Source: Sipunculus nudus
Taxonomy: Eukaryota; Annelida; Sipuncula; Golfingiida; Sipunculidae
Length of the DNA: 64,000 nucleotides
Reading direction: 5' to 3'
Assembly: GCA_026874595.1 (NCBI GenBank)
Contig: JAPPUL010000095.1
Coordinates: 1,114,001-1,178,000 of the forward strand
Made by a program: the position numbers and the translations under genes. Under the pieces are notes generated by a model. That model was not told where the DNA came from. It did no database searches and worked only from the letters and a program-made list of their open reading frames with translations. Position 1 is the first letter of the stretch. Each line of letters opens with the position of its first letter. This document shows, one piece after another, positions 8,647 to 17,298 of this stretch.

Positions 8647-9693
8647 ATGCATCCGGAGATGTCATTAATAATGCTAACAGTGATGAGCGGGCTTGGACAA
8701 GGGATGATAATAGTACTTTTCGTACTAAAGTTCTTGTATGGGTATTTGTTGCCAGTATATGTAACATTTTTAATATTGTTGATATCGCTTATACTGCAAA
8801 CAGTAGGGACGATATCAAGCCTAAAACATCTAGGGCATCCACTAAGGGTATGGAAGGCAATAAAGAAGGTAGGGCACTCATGGTTATCCCGAGAAGTGTT
8901 ATCAGGCGGCATAGCGTTTGGGGGGACGGTGTTATATATGATAATATTGTTTGTCCCTGCTTTTAGGGGATATGAATTTGCGATAGCCTTATTTACGGTA
9001 ATGGGGTCAGTATCATTTTTGATATCGTCGTCAATGCTTTATACAACGATAAAATATGTAAAGGAGTGGGCAAATTTATCAACCCCGATAATGTTTTTCT
9101 TAATGGGAGTAACAGGAGGGCTTGGAGTGGTCTATACAGTTTTATGGTATGTCTATCCGTTGTCAAACGAGTTATTATACCCTATGGGGCTGGTGTTGAT
9201 ATTTTTTGGGATAGTGCTGTCTTTGCTAAAATTGCTAACATATAGTATGCTAAACCGTTTATACGAGCCAATAGATTTGAACAAAGCTCTTGGAGTAAAG
9301 GGAGGTATAGATATAAGGCAAACAGACATGGGCACACCGTATGAACATTTCAATACAAAAGAGTTTAGCTATCCGATGCCAGAGGAAGAAATAGATAATA
9401 ATAAGGTGTTGATAGTAGTGTTTGGTTTTGTAGTACCTATGGTGCTATGGTTTATAATGCTCTTTTTATCGACGTACAAAGAGTCAACCTATACACTAGG
9501 CTTTGTACTAGGGCTAGTTGGAATTGCTATGATGTTATATGGTTATATAAATGACCGAAAACTGTTTTTCATACAAGGCAATCATATACAAAGTTTATAT
9601 TACAATAGATATAAATACGCAAGCAAGGGCACAAATCCGTTATTGGTGAAGGCGAAGGGAGACAGTCCATATTGGGGCAGAAAGAGGGGTTAG
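8647..9693 (+). CDS. soeC: NrfD/DmsC-type quinone-reactive membrane anchor SoeC-like
   Basis: A 348-residue integral membrane protein with eight or so hydrophobic segments. It starts MHPEMSLI, and carries the DmsC/SoeC signature GHPLRVWKAI...SWLSRE in the loop after the second or third helix. In the family this subunit anchors the SoeAB dimer on the cytoplasmic side and passes electrons to the quinone pool. A GAGG site precedes the ATG. It is the last gene of the soeABC set. The next gene, a DsbD-type protein, follows after a 200-bp gap with another repeat array. Confidence 0.85.
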   Translation: MHPEMSLIMLTVMSGLGQGMIIVLFVLKFLYGYLLPVYVTFLILLISLILQTVGTISSLKHLGHPLRVWKAIKKVGHSWLSREVLSGGIAFGGTVLYMIILFVPAFRGYEFAIALFTVMGSVSFLISSSMLYTTIKYVKEWANLSTPIMFFLMGVTGGLGVVYTVLWYVYPLSNELLYPMGLVLIFFGIVLSLLKLLTYSMLNRLYEPIDLNKALGVKGGIDIRQTDMGTPYEHFNTKEFSYPMPEEEIDNNKVLIVVFGFVVPMVLWFIMLFLSTYKESTYTLGFVLGLVGIAMMLYGYINDRKLFFIQGNHIQSLYYNRYKYASKGTNPLLVKAKGDSPYWGRKRG

Positions 9694-9740
9694 AGAGGGG
9701 CAGAAAGAGGGGTTAGAGAGGGGTTAGAGTAGGGGGGTGG

Positions 9741-9840
9741 AAATAGGAAGAAGAAATAGGAAGAAGAAATAGGAAGAAGAAATAGGAAGAAGAAATAGGA
9801 AGAAGAAATAGGAAGAAGAAATAGGAAGAAGAAATAGGAA
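9741..9840 (+). repeat. 13-bp tandem repeat upstream of the DsbD-like gene
   Basis: 7.7 perfect copies of AAATAGGAAGAAG, all purine on the plus strand apart from one T per unit. It is preceded at ~9680-9730 by imperfect copies of GGGGTTAGAGAG. It lies in the leader of the thiol reductase gene, 52 bp before its start. Confidence 0.95.
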
Positions 9841-9892
9841 TGGGGTTTGTAGGGGAAGAGATATTAATAGTAAACTAGAGATAAGAGAAATT

Positions 9893-12205
9893 ATGCAAGT
9901 ATTATATCGTACGATATGCTTTGTGCTACTTTTGATGTTGCTGGCAGGTAGGATGTATGGAGTAGAGAAGCGTTATGTAGAAAGGGATTATATAAGTTTT
10001 AGGTTGGTGGAGGAGAAGAAGGAGATATCGGGGCAAGCAGGCACTCGCTTTAAGATACTGTTAAAAGCGGTTTTAAAAGAGGGCTGGCATATCTACTGGC
10101 GTTATCCGGGGGATGGAGGGCTTGCAACAAAGATAAAAATCAAAACACCAAAAGAGATAAAGGAAGAAAACTCAAGTTGGGAACGCCCGCATACATTTGA
10201 CACAGTGGGCTTAATAACGTATGGGTATAGTAACAGTGCTTCATTCGTGTACGATTTTGTGGTTAAAGAAGCTATAAAGGAGGCTATAAGGTTAAAAGTG
10301 CAAGTAGAATATTTGTTATGCGAGAAAGTCTGCCTTGCCCCCCGAGTTGAAGAGCTTGATATGGAGCTTAAGGTAGGTCAAGAGCGTAAAAATGTTTTAT
10401 GGGAAAGGGAGTATGGTAGTGTAAAGAATAAGTTACCGTTGAAGGTAGAGAGTGCTAACTTACTAAGTTATGGCAAACTAAAGTTTATGGAAGGGAATGT
10501 TATAGGTGGGGATAAAGGGGATAAAGGGGATAAAGGGGATAAAGCTTTAGGCAAATCGAATGTTAAGAAGGGAAAAGGTAAGGGGAAGTGGATATATATA
10601 AAGTTCTCGAAGGAGTTAGGAGGGACTTTAAGTGAGCGTTTAGGAAAGAGGGGGGAGGGTGTATATTTTTTTGGAGAAAGTACTAAGATGAAAGCGAGTA
10701 TGGGGCAGGAGTATTTTGAGTATGAGGGTAAAAGTTATCTAAAGGTGGGGGTATTGGATTATCCGAAAGGGCTTGGTGGTGTGTTATCGGCAGAAGGTGG
10801 CATTGAGCTTTCTGAGAGGCTTTTGGGATTTTCGGGAGGGAAGTTTGAGTCTTATAGATTCAAAGAGTTAGGAGAGGGGTCTGAACTTTTGTTAAGGGAG
10901 GTAAGGAATGGGCTTGGTTATGCATCTGTTGCAGAAGGGGGAGTAGAAGAGGGAGCATCTGAAGATGCAGGAGCTATAGGGAGCACATCTTTGCTGGTGG
11001 TAATACTCTTTGGATTTATAGGGGGAATAATATTAAATTTGATGCCGTGCGTGCTACCTGTGATGTCGCTAAAGATATTAAGTTTTGCGGAGCAAGGCGG
11101 GAAGAGCGGTAGGGGAATAAAGGTAAATGGGATATTATTCACGCTAGGCGTTTTGGTCTCACTTTGGATATTATCTGGCTTTTTAATATTGTTAAAACAC
11201 GGAGGGGACATACGAGGCTGGGGTTATCAATTACAAGACTCATTATTTGTAATGCTCTTGGGGGTATTTTTTTTAGTATTTGCGCTTAATCTGTTTGGGG
11301 TATTCGAGATAGGAGTAAGTCTTAGCAAGTACGGTGGAGTAGGGAGCGAATATGGTAGTATGTTAAAATCGTTTATGATGGGGGTAATGATAACGATATC
11401 AGCAACTCCGTGTTCGGCACCATTTTTGGGGACAGCATTAGGCTTTGCGATAGCGCAAGATGATGTTATAATACTTTTAATATTCACATCGATAGGGCTT
11501 GGGATATCGTTTCCCTATTTGGTTATAGCGTTTAAACCGAAGCTTCTAAATTTCATACCGAAGCCAGGGGCTTGGATGCTAGTGCTTAAGGAGGTGATGG
11601 GTTTTTTGTTATTGCTTACGACCCTATATTTCGTATGGATACTGGGCAAACAAAGTGATATAGACAAAGCAGTGTATTACCTGGTGTCATTAATATTAAT
11701 AAGCGTTGGGTTATGGGTATATGGGAAAACTAACGGAGTAGGTTCTAGAAGGGTTGGTATGGTTAAGGGTGTAGGGGTTTTGTTAAGTATATTCTTTGTA
11801 GGGCTTGGGTTTTATATAATAAGAGATAGCTATGCATCTGGGGATGTGTTGTCAAGTAAGGAAGAGGGGGGGCGAGTAGAATGGCTTTCTTACAATGCAG
11901 AAGAGGTAATTAGATACCGCAAATCGGGAGAGATAGTGTTTATAAACTTCACAGCGGCGTGGTGCATAACCTGCCAAACGAACAAACTAGCGTTAAAATC
12001 AGATAGAGTAGAGAAGCGTTTTATGGAGCTTAAGATAAAAGCGTTTGAGGCGGATTGGACAAGACCGAGTGATAAGATAGGGCAAGCGCTTCGCAAGTTA
12101 GGAAAGAACGCGGTGCCTGTGTATGCGCTTTATAAGCCTGGGGAGAGAGTAGTATTGTTGCCGGAGCTTTTAACGGAAGGAATAGTGCTTAAGTACTTAG
12201 AATGA
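9893..12205 (+). CDS. DsbD/ScsB-type protein-disulfide reductase
   Basis: A 770-residue protein that moves reducing power from cytoplasmic thioredoxin to periplasmic thiols. Residues 1-23 are a signal peptide. Residues 24-~190 form a DsbC-corrector-like/ScsB N-terminal domain (GWHIYWRYPGDGGLATKI) with a Cys pair at C143 and C147. A low-complexity linker holds GDK four times in a row and KGKGKGK. A membrane domain begins near residue 365 and has the two redox Cys in LMPCVLPVM (C386) and TPCSAPFLG (C507). The C-terminal thioredoxin fold has the motif CITC at 691-694 and a cis-Pro segment NAVPVYALY. All three Cys pairs are present, so it should be active. The start ATG 9893 has only a weak purine-rich site. 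Its position after soeABC may be chance, or it may supply thiol reduction to heme or oxidase assembly. Confidence 0.88.
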   Translation: MQVLYRTICFVLLLMLLAGRMYGVEKRYVERDYISFRLVEEKKEISGQAGTRFKILLKAVLKEGWHIYWRYPGDGGLATKIKIKTPKEIKEENSSWERPHTFDTVGLITYGYSNSASFVYDFVVKEAIKEAIRLKVQVEYLLCEKVCLAPRVEELDMELKVGQERKNVLWEREYGSVKNKLPLKVESANLLSYGKLKFMEGNVIGGDKGDKGDKGDKALGKSNVKKGKGKGKWIYIKFSKELGGTLSERLGKRGEGVYFFGESTKMKASMGQEYFEYEGKSYLKVGVLDYPKGLGGVLSAEGGIELSERLLGFSGGKFESYRFKELGEGSELLLREVRNGLGYASVAEGGVEEGASEDAGAIGSTSLLVVILFGFIGGIILNLMPCVLPVMSLKILSFAEQGGKSGRGIKVNGILFTLGVLVSLWILSGFLILLKHGGDIRGWGYQLQDSLFVMLLGVFFLVFALNLFGVFEIGVSLSKYGGVGSEYGSMLKSFMMGVMITISATPCSAPFLGTALGFAIAQDDVIILLIFTSIGLGISFPYLVIAFKPKLLNFIPKPGAWMLVLKEVMGFLLLLTTLYFVWILGKQSDIDKAVYYLVSLILISVGLWVYGKTNGVGSRRVGMVKGVGVLLSIFFVGLGFYIIRDSYASGDVLSSKEEGGRVEWLSYNAEEVIRYRKSGEIVFINFTAAWCITCQTNKLALKSDRVEKRFMELKIKAFEADWTRPSDKIGQALRKLGKNAVPVYALYKPGERVVLLPELLTEGIVLKYLE

Positions 12206-12415
12206 GTATCTGATCGGATTAAAAAGGAAAGATAAAACTAATGAGCTGGTTGATATAAAAAAATGAGTTAAAAAGCTTTTAATAGTAAGAAATAATGCGA
12301 TAATGCAAGTGGATGCAGGAAAGGGTTTGTGGATGGGAGAAGGAGAATTTGAAGTGCTAGAATATTATGTAAGAAGTGATAATTAATTATAAATAGAGGT
12401 TAGCCAAAACTAGAA

Positions 12416-13477
12416 TTGAGATTAAGCGTAATAAAGTATATGCTGGTGCTGCTAATGGTTTTGATGACAGTCAGATTATTATCTAGCAGGATATTAGTAA
12501 ATTACGTAGAGGCGCGTGATTTTTGTATGAAGCACGGTTTTGTATTGTACGTAGAATACGAGGAAGGGATTCTAACGATAGAAGCCAATGGACGTAAGTA
12601 TAAATTTACGGGAGACACGAAGCTGGTACTTGCAGGGAAGGAAGTATATCTTTTGGAGGAAGAAATAGTAAAGCGTGGGGGAGCATATTACCTGCCTTAC
12701 GAGCTTGCGCAGTTGATATTAAAGGGAAGCGAAGATTCTAATGGTCTTAAAATTCTTAAAAGTAGAAAAAACAGGCGGGTAGACTATATAGTACTTGATC
12801 CTGGACATGGAGGGAGGGATCCAGGCAATGTAAATAATGGAATAGAGGAGAAGGATTTAAATCTTTTAGTTAGCAAGAAATTATATACTAGGTTAAAAGA
12901 GGAGTTAAAAGGTATAAAAATATACTTAACTCGAAAAGAGGATAAATACTTAACATTAGAAGATAGAGCAAAGCTGGTAAATGGTTATATAGAGAAGCAT
13001 GGAGGAGGAGGTATGTTTATAAGTATCCATGCAAACGCGTCGTTAAGTAAAGAAACACAAGGAATAGAGACATTTTTCTATTCAGCCTATAAAACGGAAG
13101 GAGATAGTAGCAAAAGAGAGACAGAATTGTCGAAACTAACAAAGGTTCTAACAAAAGATAAAGAAACAAATAATGCATTGTCGATAATATATGATTTAAA
13201 TATAAGCAGGCGTTCAAACGAGCTTGCATTATACGTACACGAATCATTATATGCGGCAGTATGGCGTCATGCGAGTAATCGTGGTATAAAAAGTAACAAA
13301 GCATATTTTGTGGTAACAAACAACACGATGCCTGCGATCTTGGTAGAGATAGGTTTTTTAACAAACGAGAGAGAAGCAGAAAAGTTATTAACTAAAGGGT
13401 ATCAAACGAAGCTAGTAAATGGTTTAGCGAAAGGGATAATAAAATATGTAAATGATAGTAATGTGAAAGATAACTAA
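12416..13477 (+). CDS. N-acetylmuramoyl-L-alanine amidase (Amidase_3)
   Basis: A 353-residue exported cell-wall hydrolase. It starts at TTG 12416 with an AGAGG site ~20 bp upstream, and residues ~5-25 form a hydrophobic signal or anchor. Residues ~30-110 look like a small beta-rich stalk domain of the copper-amine-oxidase-N type. From residue ~120 the zinc amidase domain is clear: VLDPGHGGRDPGN (first His ligand), EKDLNLLV (Glu ligand), ISIHANAS (second His) and AILVEIGFLTNEREA (catalytic Glu). It would cleave the amide between MurNAc and the stem peptide, probably in daughter-cell separation or wall turnover. Confidence 0.9.
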   Translation: MRLSVIKYMLVLLMVLMTVRLLSSRILVNYVEARDFCMKHGFVLYVEYEEGILTIEANGRKYKFTGDTKLVLAGKEVYLLEEEIVKRGGAYYLPYELAQLILKGSEDSNGLKILKSRKNRRVDYIVLDPGHGGRDPGNVNNGIEEKDLNLLVSKKLYTRLKEELKGIKIYLTRKEDKYLTLEDRAKLVNGYIEKHGGGGMFISIHANASLSKETQGIETFFYSAYKTEGDSSKRETELSKLTKVLTKDKETNNALSIIYDLNISRRSNELALYVHESLYAAVWRHASNRGIKSNKAYFVVTNNTMPAILVEIGFLTNEREAEKLLTKGYQTKLVNGLAKGIIKYVNDSNVKDN

Positions 13478-13545
13478 TGGCAGTAAAGACTTAAGGTGTT
13501 AGAAAATATAGATTTACAAATGTGTTAAACCTGGGGTACAAGTAA

Positions 13546-15960
13546 TTGATATCAGTAAGACGTAGCGTTCCGATATTTTTTGTATTGTTAGTGATAATAA
13601 GTTCAAGTATAATAATAGTAACCTATTATATATCAAGCAAGAATTCAGTAAACAGTTTATTAGATGAGGTTGTAGAGGTGGTAAAGGAGTCGGTGGTAAA
13701 GGAGACAGTAAGTTTTCTTGATCCCGCCCGAGAGGTAGGAGAGATAACTCGCCAGATGTCAGCTAACCTTTTGTTACCGGAGTTGCAAGGCAAATATTAT
13801 ACTAAAGAGAGTAAAGAGTATAAAGAGAATGCAAGACGAGTTGATGCAATGCTTGAGTATTTTGATAAGACAGAGCTTCAAAAGAATAAGATAAGCGAAA
13901 CAGAGCTTAAAACATTTTTGTTAGAAAAGACATCAAAGAGTATAGGCATCCTTAAGTTATTTGAAGGATATCTAAAAACACATGAGCAAATCAATCTAAT
14001 AAACTACGGAAATTATGCAAAAGACAAAGTGATGTTAAAGCGGATGCCGGATGGAAGTTTCTCAATGAAGTACGTGTATCATTATAAAGAGAAAGGACTT
14101 GGGATAACGTGTTGGTATCACAGCAATCCGGAGTACTATTTATACGGGAAAGCGGACGATAGATATGATTTTGGTAATGAGCTAAGTCCCTCAAGCAAGG
14201 CCTATAATGTATTGCTTAGGCCTTGGTTTTTGGGAGCGGAGAAGGAGTATAAGTCTTGGAATGAGAATAGGGAGGAGATAAAATCATTTTGGACTAAGCC
14301 GTATGTATTTTACTCGGATCAGGTACCAGGCATATCATGCTCGAATCCGTTATTGGGGGCAAAAGGGCAAATAGTTGGAGCAATAAGTGTAAGCCTTACA
14401 ATATATAACATATCAGCAAAATACCTAGCTAATTTAGATGTAGGGAAATCCGGGAAAGTATTTATAATGACAGAGGGAGGGGATATGCTAGCCTACAGTC
14501 CAAGCGCAACTAAGGGAGGATATAATTTTAATAAAGAGGAGTTAATAAAGCGAGAGCTTAGGAATTTAATAACCCAAACTCCAAGATACAGTAAAATAGA
14601 CGCAACAAATATAATAGGCTATGATTTTACGTTAACAGGGGTAGACAAGCTAAAAGACAAGATATATAATAGTCTGATAGAGGAGGGGAAGGCGCAAGGC
14701 ATACTAGTCTCAGATGTTAATGGATATAGGCTTACTCGAGAGGATGCATATAAATATGATTATGGAGGGATTGCAAAGATAGGAGTATTATTTCCCTTTC
14801 CGGCTGAGACAGGACTTAACTGGATAGTAGGGATAATAATTCCAGAAGAAGATTTTCTTGGAGAGATAAATAGTAACACATATATAGTTATCGGGATATC
14901 GGTGTTCACGACTATCTTTTTGTTTTTGTTTAGTATATATATCTTTTCAAAGATATCAACCCCTCTCTACCGTTTATCAGATACGACAAGACGTGTAGCA
15001 GAATTTGATTTAACAGCGCTAATAAATATAAAGTCGCCATTGGTGGAGATAAACCAGATGGTTAATGCAGTAGATAATATGGTAAAGGGGCTTAGATCGT
15101 TTGAGAAATACGTACCATCAAAGCTAGTAAAGCAACTAATAAGGTCAGGAGAGGAAGCAAAGCTTGGAGGAACGAGTAAAAAGATATCAATCTTTTTCTC
15201 AGATATAATAGAATTTACAAACCTCTCAGAGTCATTAAATCCTAAGGATCTGGTAATGTATTTAGGCGAGTATTTAGAGGAGATGAGCGAGATAATACAT
15301 ACAAATAAAGGAACACTAGACAAATATATAGGAGATGCAATAATGTCCTTTTGGGGAGCGCCAGAACCGTGTGACGATGGAGCATATTTGGCTTGCAAAG
15401 TAGGTATAGAGAGTCAAAAGCGCTTATCAATGCTTAGGTATGCGAAATGGAAGCCGGAGAGCAAACCGCTTTTTGCATCTAGGATAGCAATACATACAGG
15501 AGAGGCAATAGTAGGGAACATGGGTTCAGAGGGCAGAATGAATTATACAATATTGGGTGATGCAGTAAACGTATGTAGTCGACTTGAGAGTTTAAATAGC
15601 TATTATGGAACAAATATAATCTGTAGTGACACGACACAAAAACTTATAAGCGACAGGATATTCACGAGGAAGCTGGACATAGTAGCAGTTAAAGGAAAGA
15701 GCGAGCCATTGGGCATATACGAGGTAATAGACTTTCATGAGAATATGACAAAACAGGAGATAGAGTTTGTAGGGCTTTACGAATCTGGTTTAAAGGAATA
15801 CACAGCAGGCAATTTAAAGGAAGCGCACAAGGTATTTAAAGAAGTAAATATGTTAAGGCTAGACACAGCAGCACGAGCTTTCATAGGACGCTGTGAAAAA
15901 TACTTATCAGAAGGCCTGCCAAGCGTATGGAGAGGAGTAGAGGTATACACAAGCAAGTAA
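13546..15960 (+). CDS. Membrane receptor adenylate/guanylate cyclase (dCache-HAMP-class III)
   Basis: An 804-residue protein. It has an N-terminal membrane helix (residues ~8-30), a ~420-residue extracytoplasmic region that looks like a double Cache sensor (WYHSNPEYY, PGISCSNPLLG, GKSGKVFIMTEGGDML), a second helix near 445-470, a HAMP-like segment, then the cyclase domain. The cyclase has both metal Asp (IFFSDIIEFTNLSE and KYIGDAIMSFWGAP) and the catalytic block GEAIVGNMGSEGRMNYTILGDAVNVCSRLE, so it should be active. Substrate choice (ATP or GTP) is not certain. The C-terminus has a short TPR-like stretch. The start is TTG 13546. A small ligand outside the cell would control cAMP or cGMP; the neighbours do not reveal the ligand. 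Confidence 0.88.
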   Translation: MISVRRSVPIFFVLLVIISSSIIIVTYYISSKNSVNSLLDEVVEVVKESVVKETVSFLDPAREVGEITRQMSANLLLPELQGKYYTKESKEYKENARRVDAMLEYFDKTELQKNKISETELKTFLLEKTSKSIGILKLFEGYLKTHEQINLINYGNYAKDKVMLKRMPDGSFSMKYVYHYKEKGLGITCWYHSNPEYYLYGKADDRYDFGNELSPSSKAYNVLLRPWFLGAEKEYKSWNENREEIKSFWTKPYVFYSDQVPGISCSNPLLGAKGQIVGAISVSLTIYNISAKYLANLDVGKSGKVFIMTEGGDMLAYSPSATKGGYNFNKEELIKRELRNLITQTPRYSKIDATNIIGYDFTLTGVDKLKDKIYNSLIEEGKAQGILVSDVNGYRLTREDAYKYDYGGIAKIGVLFPFPAETGLNWIVGIIIPEEDFLGEINSNTYIVIGISVFTTIFLFLFSIYIFSKISTPLYRLSDTTRRVAEFDLTALINIKSPLVEINQMVNAVDNMVKGLRSFEKYVPSKLVKQLIRSGEEAKLGGTSKKISIFFSDIIEFTNLSESLNPKDLVMYLGEYLEEMSEIIHTNKGTLDKYIGDAIMSFWGAPEPCDDGAYLACKVGIESQKRLSMLRYAKWKPESKPLFASRIAIHTGEAIVGNMGSEGRMNYTILGDAVNVCSRLESLNSYYGTNIICSDTTQKLISDRIFTRKLDIVAVKGKSEPLGIYEVIDFHENMTKQEIEFVGLYESGLKEYTAGNLKEAHKVFKEVNMLRLDTAARAFIGRCEKYLSEGLPSVWRGVEVYTSK

Positions 15961-16208
15961 AGAATTAAAAAGTTCTTAAGATTAAGAATGTTAAAAAGCC
16001 AGTCAATCTTTTTATTAAAAAAAAAATCATAATTAAAGTATAAAGCTCTTATTAGTATTATAAAGTATAGTTGGTATATATATGCATAAATTAAGAGTAT
16101 AGAGAATAATGAAGCTAATTAAAATAATATAGAAATGATGTTGTTAAAGTTATGCAAGTTATATAAGGATAAAGATGGCATAGACAGCTTTGAACATGGT
16201 ATAAACAG

Positions 16209-17153
16209 ATGAAAAAGAAGAAACGGCCTTTGATAATAGGCGAAGTATTATACGATAAATTTGCAGGGAAGGAGGAAAAATATTTAGGAGGGGCTCCGTT
16301 TAACGTAGCATGGACATTGCGTGGGTTTGGCTATGATCCTTTATTTGTAAGTCGAATAGGTAAAGATGCAGAAGGGGAGGGTGTATTACGAGCTATGGAA
16401 AGCTGGGGTATGGACACAAGGGGGATACAAATAGACAAGGAACGTTCTACAGGCCTTGTAGAGGTAATGGTAGAGGGAGAAGAGAATAGATATGATATAT
16501 TAGAAGACATGTCATATGATCATATAGAAGATGGAGCAGTACTAGATTTTGTTAATGGTGGTGATATTGGGCTAATATATCATGGGACTTTACTTAGTCG
16601 CGGAAAGAAGTCCTGGGGAACGTTATTAGAGGTTAAAGAGGCGAGCAATCTTCCGGTATTTGTAGATTTAAATTTACGAGAACCTTATTACGATGATGTA
16701 GTGCTTGAGATGGTGTTAAGGGGGGCCCGCTGGATAAAATTGAATATAGAAGAGCTTGACAAAGCACTTAAAGTAGGGGGGGAGGCAGTTGAATATGGGC
16801 TTGAGAGGGGAGAAGATTTTCTAACGAAGATAAAAGAGGGAATAATAAAACTTGAGTCTAGATATAGTGGTCTTGGGGTGGTAGGAGTGACGGCAGGAGG
16901 ACGAGGAGCAGTATTATCAAACAGGGAGATAATAGGTCATAAGGTGCCTGGAAAAGTATCAGTAGCAGACACGGTAGGAGCAGGGGATGGTTTTTCGTCA
17001 ATGATGCTAATAGGCCTGATGGAAGGGATATCGTGTGCCTTAATACTTGACATGGCGGTTGAGTTTTCGTCAAATGTATGTGGGATAAAAGGGGCAACAA
17101 TAAACGAAGAGAGGTTTTATAAAGATTTCGCTTTAAAGTGGGGGATAAAATAG
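16209..17153 (+). CDS. PfkB-family fructokinase
   Basis: A 314-residue sugar kinase. The N-terminal block GEVLYDKFAGKEEKYLGGAPFNVAWTLRGFG is the PfkB sugar-binding signature, and DTVGAGDGFSS near residue 260 is the ATP/anion-hole motif with the catalytic Asp. It lies 145 bp before the sucrose-phosphate synthase gene and two genes before sucrose synthase. This strongly suggests it phosphorylates the fructose released when sucrose synthase cleaves sucrose, as in frk genes of other bacterial sucrose clusters. The start ATG has only a poor ribosome-binding site. Confidence 0.88.
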   Translation: MKKKKRPLIIGEVLYDKFAGKEEKYLGGAPFNVAWTLRGFGYDPLFVSRIGKDAEGEGVLRAMESWGMDTRGIQIDKERSTGLVEVMVEGEENRYDILEDMSYDHIEDGAVLDFVNGGDIGLIYHGTLLSRGKKSWGTLLEVKEASNLPVFVDLNLREPYYDDVVLEMVLRGARWIKLNIEELDKALKVGGEAVEYGLERGEDFLTKIKEGIIKLESRYSGLGVVGVTAGGRGAVLSNREIIGHKVPGKVSVADTVGAGDGFSSMMLIGLMEGISCALILDMAVEFSSNVCGIKGATINEERFYKDFALKWGIK

Positions 17154-17298
17154 AGGAGGATAAAATAAAGCTTATAAGATGTGATTGTATAAAAATCATG
17201 TTATAGGAAGTGAAAATAAGAATAGAAGTAATATAAGGTCAAAAAAAGACTTTATGAGGTTTAATAGATAGTATAGAGCATATAAATAATCAAAAAGC

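Noticed and set aside
7491-8652. Several long open frames on the minus strand opposite soeB and its flanks
   Set aside because: They arise from the purine repeats read backwards (nine-residue repeats rich in Tyr, Leu, Ser) and from the biased codons of soeB; no start signal or known domain.
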